Shown: positions 6,775 through 12,646 of the stretch, piece by piece
How the letters are laid out: each line of letters opens with the position of its first letter
Position numbering within the stretch: position 1 is the first letter of the stretch
From: Candidatus Latescibacterota bacterium
Lineage (GTDB): Bacteria; JAAXHH01; JABIQT01
Assembly (NCBI GenBank): GCA_018667995.1
Contig: JABIQT010000812.1
Coordinates: 1 to 12,646 of the forward strand
Direction: 5' to 3'
DNA length: 12,646 bases
The notes under the pieces: model-generated
What the model was told of the DNA's origin: nothing
Databases searched by the model: none
Seen by the model: the letters and a program-made list of their open reading frames with translations, nothing else
Position numbers and translations under genes: made by a program

Positions 6775-8034
6775 ATGAACGCACGCGAACGTGTTCTTAA
6801 GGCGCTTGAGCACAAGACACCGGACAGGATACCTGTCGATTTCGGCGGCACGGCCGTGACAGGAGTTCACGTATCCTGTGTCAAAGCGTTGCGCGATCAT
6901 TACGGCCTGGAAGACAGACCAGTAAAGGTGTGTGAACCATATCAGATGCTGGGATTGCTTGAAGACGACCTGCTTGATGTACTGGGTATAGACACAGAGG
7001 GCGTGGTGCCGCGAAACACCCTCTTTGGTTTCGCGAATGAGCGTTGGAAGGAGTTTCAGACCCCTTGGGGCCAGGAAGTCCTGGTCTCGGAGCATTTTAA
7101 CACGACGGCAGACGCAAACGGCGACCTGATTCTGTATCCGGAAGGAGACACGGAAGCTCCCCCAAGCGGGCGCATGCCCCGGAGCAGTTTCTTTTTCGAC
7201 ACGATCGTTCGCCAAGAAACGATAGATGAGGACAGGCTCAATCCCGAGGATAACATGGAGGAATTCATGCCCATAACGGAGGAAGATCTGCAGTACTTCG
7301 GGCGTGAGAAGGACCGGGTATCCGCCTCTACCAGAGCCCGAATAGGGACGTTCGGCGGCACCGCATTCGGGGATATAGCACTGGTGCCGGCGCCGTTTCT
7401 GAAACATCCCAAAGGGATTCGTGATATCAGTGAATGGTATATCTCGACCCTGACTCGTCAGGATTATATCCATGAGGTCTTCTCGCGTCAATGTGACATC
7501 GGGCTGGCGAACCTCGAAAAGATCCACGCGGTAGTAGGCGATACCATTGACGTCCTCTTTATTTGTGGTACGGACTTCGGAACACAGGTCTCGACCTTCT
7601 GTTCGCCGGAGACCTTCGACGAACTTTATCTCCCCTATTACAAACGTGTGAACGACTGGATACACAAGCATACTTCCTGGAAGACGTTCAAACACTCGTG
7701 TGGTGCGGTGGAGACGTTCCTGTCGCATTTTATCGACGCGGGATTCGATATTGTGAATCCAGTACAATGTTCGGCAGCAGGCATGGAACCGAAGTCATTG
7801 AAAGAGAGATACGGCGATAATCTCGTATTCTGGGGAGGAGGTGTGGACACCCAGAAGACGCTACCGTTCGGAACGAGAGATGACGTGCGTGCCGAAGTAC
7901 TCCACAGATGTGAGATCTTCTCGGAACATGGAGGATTTATCTTTAACTCAATCCACAATCTTCAGGCCAATACTCCTGTCGACAATATGGTTGCCATGTT
8001 TGACGCCGTGAATGAATTCAATGGGGTCTCATGA
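6775..8034 (+). CDS. Uroporphyrinogen decarboxylase (URO-D)-family protein 1, methyltransferase-like (HSC)
   Basis: A 419-residue TIM-barrel protein of the URO-D superfamily, longer than haem-pathway HemE (about 350) and beginning with MNARERVLKALEHKTPDRIP, the typical start of the large uncharacterised branch of this family. H307-S-C309 in KHSCGAV matches the His-x-Cys zinc site of the cobamide:coenzyme M methyltransferase branch (MtaA, MtbA, CmuA). NPVQ (328-331), LVFWGGGVDTQKTLPFGT and the C-terminal SIHNLQANTPVDN are also family hallmarks. True HemE activity is unlikely. Methyl transfer involving a corrinoid protein is the best-supported general role, but no such protein is encoded nearby and the substrate is unknown. 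The ATG at 6775 has GGGAG (6765-6769) with a 5-nt spacer, which favours it over the in-frame GTG at 6763. It heads a tandem of three related genes, and the next start is 60 nt downstream. Confidence 0.9.
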   Translation: MNARERVLKALEHKTPDRIPVDFGGTAVTGVHVSCVKALRDHYGLEDRPVKVCEPYQMLGLLEDDLLDVLGIDTEGVVPRNTLFGFANERWKEFQTPWGQEVLVSEHFNTTADANGDLILYPEGDTEAPPSGRMPRSSFFFDTIVRQETIDEDRLNPEDNMEEFMPITEEDLQYFGREKDRVSASTRARIGTFGGTAFGDIALVPAPFLKHPKGIRDISEWYISTLTRQDYIHEVFSRQCDIGLANLEKIHAVVGDTIDVLFICGTDFGTQVSTFCSPETFDELYLPYYKRVNDWIHKHTSWKTFKHSCGAVETFLSHFIDAGFDIVNPVQCSAAGMEPKSLKERYGDNLVFWGGGVDTQKTLPFGTRDDVRAEVLHRCEIFSEHGGFIFNSIHNLQANTPVDNMVAMFDAVNEFNGVS

Positions 8035-8094
8035 TACGGGCCCGTTTCCAATGCCTCGCTATCTGCGTTCTACTTTATTATGGGAGGTACAATC

Positions 8095-9234
8095 GTGACC
8101 AATCGTGAACGAATATTGAGTATTATGGCAGGCAGGCCGCCTGACAGGATTCCATGGATACCGCGTCTGCTGCTTTGGTACAACGCCCATACGAGGGCCG
8201 GATCACTTCCCAAAGAATTCCGTGATCTCTCGCTACGCGAAATCCAACGTGAGCTGGGCCTGGGGGATCCCGCACGCGACGGTCATGTGTTCCAGACTTC
8301 CCTTGATGGGGTACAGGTAAGACGCAGAAAGCTTAACGAAATGGAGGAATTGACCGAATACGACACTCCTGCCGGCACCGTATCGACACGCCAGCAGGGC
8401 AGTGAGTTGCTGCGTCAAGCCGGTATCGCGGATCTCCAGGTGGACTTCGCCTTAAAGGGGCGCGAAGACTATGCAGCAGTTGAGTACTTGGTCGAACACA
8501 ACAGCTATACCCCCACCTACGAAGCCTATGAGGACTATGAGAGGGATATCGGAGACGATGGTTATCCGCTGGTGGCCTGCGGCGACTGTCCCTTCCATAG
8601 CTGGATGCGGGGGTGGGCAGGCTATGGTGCAGCATACTACCATCTAAACGATTATCCGAAGGAGGTCGAGAGTCTATTGGCGCTGATGACCCAGCGAGAC
8701 AGGGAGGACGTGTGGCCGCTCATAGCAGATTCACCGGCCAAATTGATCCTCCACGGTGTCCACTTCTCCAGTCAGATGACTCCGCCGCCCATTTATGAGC
8801 GCTTTATTCTTCCGTATTATCGTGAGCTGTCTGAGATCCTTCGTAGCCGAGGGAAAACGCTGGTTCTGCATGGTGACAACGACACCCGGCAGATTCTTTC
8901 GCACATCGATCGTTCCGGCTTCCGGATGGTCGAGTGCTTTGTGAACCATCCCATGGTTGAGACAACGCTTGAGGAAGCGCGTGCGGCCTGGGGAAAGCGG
9001 ATTATAATATGGGGCGGTGTCCCATCAACGATACTTGAGGATCCGTATTCTGACTCGGAATTCGAGGAATATATGGCCGACATGTTTCGAGCAATTGCCC
9101 CCGGAGATGCCTTCATCATGGGAGTGGCGGACAATGTCATGCCAGGGGCAAAGCTGGATCGCGTGCGACGCATTACGGAAATGGTGGGAAAGTACGGCCG
9201 GTATCCAGTTTCGGTAGACACCTTGCAGCTGTAA
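8095..9234 (+). CDS. URO-D-family protein 2, divergent, without the His-x-Cys site
   Basis: A 379-residue URO-D-superfamily barrel. The GTG at 8095 is preferred because GGGAGGT (8082-8088) sits 7 nt before it. The in-frame ATG at 8080 would place this ribosome-binding site inside the gene. The N-terminus VTNRERILSIMAGRPPDRIP aligns with the other copies. At the place of the zinc-binding HSC it has H259-G-D261 (VLHGDNDTRQIL), so the Cys ligand is replaced by Asp. IIIWGGVPSTIL (303-314) corresponds to the FWGG strand, and FIMGVADNVMPGAK to the C-terminal strand after the barrel. The replacement suggests altered metal binding or different chemistry from proteins 1 and 3. No catalytic inference is safe beyond the superfamily. 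It lies between proteins 1 and 3 on the same strand and is probably co-transcribed, 60 nt after protein 1 and 116 nt before protein 3. Confidence 0.87.
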   Translation: MTNRERILSIMAGRPPDRIPWIPRLLLWYNAHTRAGSLPKEFRDLSLREIQRELGLGDPARDGHVFQTSLDGVQVRRRKLNEMEELTEYDTPAGTVSTRQQGSELLRQAGIADLQVDFALKGREDYAAVEYLVEHNSYTPTYEAYEDYERDIGDDGYPLVACGDCPFHSWMRGWAGYGAAYYHLNDYPKEVESLLALMTQRDREDVWPLIADSPAKLILHGVHFSSQMTPPPIYERFILPYYRELSEILRSRGKTLVLHGDNDTRQILSHIDRSGFRMVECFVNHPMVETTLEEARAAWGKRIIIWGGVPSTILEDPYSDSEFEEYMADMFRAIAPGDAFIMGVADNVMPGAKLDRVRRITEMVGKYGRYPVSVDTLQL

Positions 9235-9350
9235 TAGTATGCGGACCGATAACTGATCGGAATCGAGAGATGAGTATCGGTCGGTAATCAGCAGCGGTAC
9301 GATCCGTTGGACCTTCGGCAGGTGACATCAGATATCAGTGGGGAGGGAAC

Positions 9351-10367
9351 ATGACACCAAGAGACAGTGTGTTGGCACAGATCAGGCACGAGACTTCGGA
9401 CCGGGTACCGTTCACTCTGTACTTCGAGGAATGCGTAGGAGAACGCATTGATCAGTATTATGGCAGCTCGGAGTGGCGCGATACACTCGTCCCGTATATT
9501 GTCTCATGTGGGGGAATTGACCGGAGACGAAGCGATCCCGTTAGCGAAACACATGACCGGGATCTATTCGGCTCGCTCTGGCGCACCGACCTTCGGCCGT
9601 TTCATCTTGAGGAACCGGCGTTGAAGACGCCTTCGCTCGAAGGATACGATTTTCCTGACGCCGAGGCGTTTGCGAATCCCGAACTACGATTATCTGCCGA
9701 GAGAACACGGGAGAAGCATCCGGACAGCTTCACAGTTATAGGCATGGGCTGGGGACTGTGGGAGACCTACTGGGGAATGCGCGGTTTTGAGGAGGCGATG
9801 ATGGATTGTGTCGCCGAACCAGAGTTTTTCGCCCAAGTCCTGGACCGCCTGACCGATCTCTACCTCGCTCAGATTGCCCAGTGCGAAGACGTGGACGCAG
9901 ATGCGATAATGTTCGGCGACGACTGGGGAGAGCAGCGAGGGGTGATGTTGGGGCCCGAGCGATGGCGAGAATTCATGAAACCCCGGTATGCGAAAATCTA
10001 CGAGGCTGCCCATGCCCAGGGCAAGTTCACTATCTCGCATTGCTGTGGTAGCGTTGCGGATATCATGCCAGATATCATCGAAATCGGACTCGATGTATTG
10101 GAGAGTGTACAACCCGAGGCAACCGGAATGAACCCTTATGAGCTCAAAGCCCGCTGGGGTGACGAAATCACCTTCTGGGGCTGCCTCGGGAGCCAGAGCA
10201 CTATTCCTTTCGGCACCCCAGCCGCTATTCAAGAGGAGGTGCGCCACCTGAAACGTGAGATGGGTGCCGGGGGTGGGTACATTCTCGCTGCGGCGAAGGC
10301 CCTTCAACCCGAGACACCGACCGAGAACGCGGTGGCCGTGTACGAGGCGTTCATTGAGAACGACTGA
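9351..10367 (+). CDS. URO-D-family protein 3, methyltransferase-like (HCC)
   Basis: A 338-residue, compact URO-D-superfamily member. It starts MTPRDSVLAQIRHETSDRVP and has FGDDWGEQRG at 188-197, the acidic strand end often seen in this branch. H230-C-C232 lies in SHCCGSV at the His-x-Cys zinc position, followed by SVQPEATGMNPYELKARWGD and ITFWGCLGSQSTIPFGT, with an additional cysteine (C278) where protein 1 has glycine. The C-terminal QPETPTENAVAVYEAF is characteristic. This is the copy closest to a canonical zinc methyltransferase-type site, though its acceptor and donor are unknown. The ATG at 9351 is preceded by GGGGAGGGAAC, a strong ribosome-binding site. The 116-nt leader after protein 2 contains GACCGAT (9244-9250) and ATCGGTC (9276-9282), able to pair across a 25-nt loop, of unknown relevance. 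A degraded further copy follows 38 nt downstream. Confidence 0.9.
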   Translation: MTPRDSVLAQIRHETSDRVPFTLYFEECVGERIDQYYGSSEWRDTLVPYIVSCGGIDRRRSDPVSETHDRDLFGSLWRTDLRPFHLEEPALKTPSLEGYDFPDAEAFANPELRLSAERTREKHPDSFTVIGMGWGLWETYWGMRGFEEAMMDCVAEPEFFAQVLDRLTDLYLAQIAQCEDVDADAIMFGDDWGEQRGVMLGPERWREFMKPRYAKIYEAAHAQGKFTISHCCGSVADIMPDIIEIGLDVLESVQPEATGMNPYELKARWGDEITFWGCLGSQSTIPFGTPAAIQEEVRHLKREMGAGGGYILAAAKALQPETPTENAVAVYEAFIEND

Positions 10368-10405
10368 GTCTTTTCGCGCAAAATGCCTGATAGTCGTCAT
10401 TCATA

Positions 10406-10500
10406 ATGAGACCCAGTGATCGTGTGGGGAAGGTCCTGAAGTATAGTGAACCAGATTGGCCGGCGGTTGATCTGGCAGCCACGAGGTTGACAGGAATGTA
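10406..10500 (+). pseudogene. N-terminal remnant of a further URO-D-family gene
   Basis: The frame from ATG at 10406 begins MRPSDRVGKVLKYSEPDWPA and continues VDLAATRLTGM. This lines up with the start of the intact copies (MNARERVLKALEHKTPDRIP then VDFGGTAVTGV in protein 1; MTPRDSVLAQIRHETSDRVP in protein 3). After about 31 residues similarity stops, and the rest of the frame (to about 10705) is Arg- and Cys-rich and looks out of frame. Nothing resembling the barrel, the His-x-Cys site or the FWGG strand follows before the minus-strand gene at 10712. I therefore read it as the stump of a copy lost by deletion. No strong ribosome-binding site precedes the ATG. The right boundary is approximate. 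The call rests on a short visual alignment. Confidence 0.5.
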
Positions 10501-10520
10501 CGCCTGGACAATATGCCGAA

Positions 10521-10682
10521 ATGGTACGCGGATTCCTGGGCGTGGTGATCCTGAGTGGTGTGGATTACGACACAGAGGATCGCGAAGCATTCAGGCAGGT
10601 ATCATTCGAAGGATGTCCGCCGCCTGCCTGGAAAGTCGTGTGCCATGGGTTCTACGAGTTTTGGAACGTCGATGTCCCCTAA
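10521..10682 (+). pseudogene. 53-codon protein-like frame, unidentified C-terminal fragment
   Basis: In a different frame from the URO-D stump, an ATG at 10521 opens 53 codons ending with TAA at 10680-10682. Its acidic and hydrophobic pattern (VVILSGVDYDTEDREAFRQV, then AWKVVCHGFYEFWNVDVP) looks like genuine protein and more natural than the overlapping frames. It has no ribosome-binding site, and the open frame extends only about ten codons further upstream. I do not recognise it as the URO-D C-terminus. It could be the tail of an unrelated gene joined to the URO-D stump by a deletion, or a small unrecognised protein. Confidence 0.25.
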
Positions 10683-10711
10683 GCGGTATACCGTACTCAC
10701 GATAAACTTGT

Positions 10712-11767
10712 CTACCCATCACAGGGGTTCAGCATCTCCGCGAGAGCAATGAAATTGCCCGCAGCGTGTTCGGTGTAGGTCCCGGAGGCGGTACCGCCGA
10801 GAACGAATCCCGTTTCGCCTGCTTCGTTCAATCTGCGGAGTCCCAACGATCGTACAGCACCAGAATCCCATTGCTCCAGGACTTCCATGTCGTCTAGATT
10901 TCCGACCAGGCAGACTCGGTCTCCAATACGGTCCGTGGCCTCTTTCAGATCACAATCACCCCAGGGACTGGCCTCCAAGGGATCCAGGGCGTCAATACCC
11001 AGGTCCGCAATCGGCTCGAGCCAATCCATGATCGGACCGTGGTTGTGGTAGTACGCAATCGCATTGTAGTGGCGCATGATACCGCAGAGCTCGGAGTCGA
11101 AGGGCACAATCAAGCTCTCAAACGCCTTTGGACCAAGTTGACACGTGACGTACTCACCGCCCACGATGCGGAACGCGTCCACACCGGAGTTACACAGCAG
11201 GTCGACGAATGCGTTGAGACGTTGGGACGCTATCTGCGTCATGTGAGCCATAAGTTCAGGGGCGTCCGCCCAGAGCAGGCAGAAGTCCTGCGGCGATAAC
11301 ATGGTTGCCGGAAAACACACAGCATTACCTACACCAACCATCACCAGCGCTTCATCACCCACGCGCTGACGCCATCGCAGATACTCCGCCACGTCGGGAG
11401 TTGCCGGTTCATGGGCCAGCGACAGCAGTTTCTCTACATCGCCGGCGTCCTTGCACGGAAATTCCACAGTGGCGGACGTAACCTCTGTTCTACGGTGACG
11501 GCGCACAAGATCTCCTGCTGGTGTATGGTACACCGTTATTGTGGTGTCGCCATCCTGGGTGACGGTTGCCGGGACGTTGATACCCATGAAGGGATCGCCG
11601 CCTCCCCCTGTCGTTATGAAGGGATCGGTGACGGCGATCAGTCTATTCGCCATCGCGCTGTCCGGTTCGAGATTACCGAGCCCGAATGGTGCAACCGGTA
11701 CCCGGTCAGGTGTGCCGCCTCGCAATGCGGTCAGCAGACGTTGGCGAGAAGACATTGCTTGAACCAT
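10712..11767 (-). CDS. URO-D-family protein 4 (HNH variant), minus strand
   Basis: A URO-D-superfamily barrel of 351 residues from the ATG at 11767, where AAAGG lies 9 nt upstream on the minus strand. Family alignment would favour the ATG at 11755 (347 residues, MSSRQRLLTALRGGTPDRVP). A still longer frame from 11815 adds an unlikely leader. In the 347-residue numbering the zinc-site position reads H237-N-H239 (YYHNHGPIMDW), followed by GIDALDPLEASPWGDCDLKE and RVCLVGNLDD (280-289). This pattern belongs to the branch closer to decarboxylase-like uncharacterised proteins than to MtaA-type methyltransferases, as the GNLDD strand replaces FWGG. Haem synthesis is unlikely in this accessory setting, but the substrate cannot be named. 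It faces the plus-strand URO-D cluster and is divergent from the sulfatase, with about 700 nt between the two starts. No terminator was seen beyond its stop. Confidence 0.87.
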   Translation of the reverse strand: MVQAMSSRQRLLTALRGGTPDRVPVAPFGLGNLEPDSAMANRLIAVTDPFITTGGGGDPFMGINVPATVTQDGDTTITVYHTPAGDLVRRHRRTEVTSATVEFPCKDAGDVEKLLSLAHEPATPDVAEYLRWRQRVGDEALVMVGVGNAVCFPATMLSPQDFCLLWADAPELMAHMTQIASQRLNAFVDLLCNSGVDAFRIVGGEYVTCQLGPKAFESLIVPFDSELCGIMRHYNAIAYYHNHGPIMDWLEPIADLGIDALDPLEASPWGDCDLKEATDRIGDRVCLVGNLDDMEVLEQWDSGAVRSLGLRRLNEAGETGFVLGGTASGTYTEHAAGNFIALAEMLNPCDG

Positions 11768-11815
11768 GCGATTGAACCTTTGTGGTTGCGGCGGCCATGA
11801 GAAGGCCAATGACAT

Positions 11816-12477
11816 ATTCTCTGTATCATCGCGTGTGTGACCGCCTGGATCCTCTTGATGTATGAGCCGGAACTAACGGTATTAACATGCCAGTTTCTGC
11901 CGCTGGCTTCGTCCGGTAAATTCTGGTAATTGTCTTCAATCCAGCTCTTTACGTCTGATATCTAACAGATGAAGCATTGGTAGGTTTGAATGGAACGAAA
12001 TCGGTGGGCGTCCGCATTGTCAGACATCTGAAGGCAGTAAGTGAGTTGGCAGGTGCATCGGACCACAAGGCAACCGTCCCCCGAGTTGCTGTCGAGATGA
12101 AAATGCCGGAAGCGCTGTCTCTGATAGTACCAATCATATATACCCAGGCGGAACTATAACGAGAATCCTGTGTGCAATGACGAAAGCAGCAACGCTGGGC
12201 GGAAATCGACATATGCGGATGACACGCGTGCCATCATAGCCTCGTTCGAGTGCGACACCGCCATGCTTTACGTGCGAGAGCACCCGATGGAATCTTTCTA
12301 TAGATATGCTATTGGGTAGTTTCAGAAGTTGGATCAGATAATAAAAGAGTAATTTGTCTTAAATGTCAAAACAAATCATTTTTCTGCAGGTTGACCGCGA
12401 GGATGAGTCGACTTAACTAAAGATCGGTCCCTAGGAATCATGGTCGACCCGAAGAGCGGCACACAGGGAGGCAGGTG
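11816..12477. other. Divergent intergenic region between URO-D 4 and the sulfatase
   Basis: About 660 nt that must contain promoters for both divergent genes. An AT-rich block at 12295-12390 contains TTGGGT (12312-12317) and GATAAT (12337-12342) separated by 19 nt, a poor but possible promoter for the sulfatase. A 60-codon plus frame from a TTG at 11977 to 12159 and an 87-codon minus frame (11949-12212) overlap each other. The plus frame has a natural-looking composition (VGVRIVRHLKAVSELAGASD), but neither has a recognisable motif or ribosome-binding site, so I do not call a gene. Confidence 0.35.
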
Positions 12478-12531
12478 ATGGTTACCGATTTCTTACCGAA
12501 TTTTGAAAGGCGTAAACAACCATGGCTATGA
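12478..12531 (+). CDS. 17-codon upstream ORF overlapping the sulfatase start (possible leader peptide)
   Basis: An ATG at 12478 is preceded by GGGAGG (12466-12471) with a 6-nt spacer, the strongest ribosome-binding site in this part of the window. The frame encodes [17 protein letters not shown] and stops with TGA at 12529-12531. This TGA overlaps the second sulfatase ATG (12528-12530) as ATGA, the classical arrangement for translational coupling. The sulfatase itself has only AAAGG at 12506-12510. The peptide has no amino-acid run typical of attenuators, and no terminator/antiterminator pair was recognised. It may simply deliver ribosomes to the sulfatase start, or the good ribosome-binding site may be left over from an earlier start now separated by a frameshift. 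Confidence 0.4.
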   Translation: MVTDFLPNFERRKQPWL

Positions 12532-12646
12532 AAATGCCAAACATCCTGGTGGTAATCTGCCACGACCTCGGCCGGCATCTCGGATGTTACGGAATCCCCG
12601 AAGCCCGCACGCCCAATATCGATGCATTCGCCTCAAACGGACACAA
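12522..12646 (+). CDS. Sulfatase (alkaline-phosphatase superfamily), N-terminal part, cut by window edge
   Basis: Only 41 codons are in the window. [20 protein letters not shown] followed by [13 protein letters not shown] is the unmistakable N-terminus of a type I sulfatase, which hydrolyses sulfate esters or N-sulfates of carbohydrates. The strand PNILVV leads to the first metal-binding residues. Here the usual DD pair reads His-Asp (H14, D15), a version common in the bacterial branch resembling heparan N-sulfatases. TPNID is the next conserved block. The catalytic CxPxR/CxAxR motif would be further downstream, so activation by formylglycine cannot be judged. Start candidates are ATG 12522, 12528 and 12534. 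AAAGG lies 11 nt before 12522, and the frame is closed by TAA at 12513. There is no signal peptide in the visible part, so a cytoplasmic location is possible. It diverges from URO-D 4. Confidence 0.88.
   Translation, partial: MAMKMPNILVVICHDLGRHLGCYGIPEARTPNIDAFASNGH

Noticed and set aside
6477-6800. 107-codon plus frame overlapping the start of URO-D protein 1
   Set aside because: It overlaps the well-supported start at 6775 in another frame and contains no family signature.
6691-7767. 358-codon minus-strand frame opposite URO-D protein 1
   Set aside because: It is the shadow of a well-supported gene, is rich in Arg, Cys and His, and has no family motif.
8036-8045. Palindrome ACGGGCCCGT just after URO-D protein 1
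   Set aside because: It has no loop and no T-tract, and a 10-bp palindrome is expected by chance in GC-rich DNA.
9690-10400. 236-codon minus-strand frame opposite URO-D protein 3
   Set aside because: It overlaps a gene with a strong ribosome-binding site and conserved motifs, and has no motif of its own.
11949-12212. Overlapping small frames on both strands between URO-D 4 and the sulfatase
   Set aside because: Neither has a ribosome-binding site or a recognisable motif. Overlap on both strands means at most one is real. I could not decide, so no gene is called.
1-12646. CRISPR array, tRNA or rRNA genes, insertion-sequence ends
   Set aside because: I saw no regularly spaced repeats, no tRNA cloverleaf or TTCGA-type arm in context, no rRNA signature and no paired terminal inverted repeats with a transposase.

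Overview
This 12.6 kb window looks like chromosomal DNA from an uncultured, environmental (probably marine, sediment or sponge-associated) bacterium with moderately high GC. The phylum cannot be fixed from the sequence. Several paralogous uroporphyrinogen-decarboxylase (UroD)-fold proteins, a sulfatase, an ECF sigma factor and roughly one third non-coding or decayed DNA resemble genomes of Poribacteria, Latescibacterota or PVC-type lineages. That placement is inference. Start sites carry clear Shine-Dalgarno sequences (GGGAGG types), and no introns, tRNA, rRNA or CRISPR array are visible.

Left part (1-1736): a minus-strand ECF sigma factor with a hairpin terminator just beyond its stop, then about 1 kb with little coding signal apart from a short ankyrin-like fragment.

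First metabolic block (1737-5067, plus strand): a 2-aminoethylphosphonate-pyruvate transaminase (phnW), a short-chain dehydrogenase 31 nt downstream with a perfect intercistronic hairpin between them, and after a 171 nt gap a DegT/DnrJ/EryC1/StrS-family PLP aminotransferase. The first two are probably one operon. None of the usual phosphonate hydrolase, lyase or synthesis genes (phnX, phnA/phnY, pepM) is in the window, so the direction of the pathway is open.

Middle (5068-6774): a 1.7 kb gene graveyard. It holds a decayed minus-strand tyrosine recombinase (N-terminus lost, catalytic Tyr replaced by Phe, premature TGA with a recognisable tail beyond it) and a weaker plus-strand relic in shifted frames.

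Right part (6775-12646): three tandem plus-strand UroD-family genes, a broken remnant of a further copy, a fourth intact UroD-family gene on the minus strand, and the start of a plus-strand sulfatase cut by the window edge. The UroD proteins differ at the His-x-Cys site that binds zinc in the methyltransferase branch (HSC, HGD, HCC, HNH), so they probably have different substrates or chemistry. No corrinoid protein is encoded here. The sulfatase is preceded by a 17-codon ORF with a strong ribosome-binding site whose stop overlaps a sulfatase start codon (ATGA), suggesting translational coupling.

I see no clearly new defence or mobile system. The most interesting points are the diversified UroD cluster with its decayed copy, the upstream ORF before the sulfatase, and the phosphonate aminotransferase in an unusual setting.
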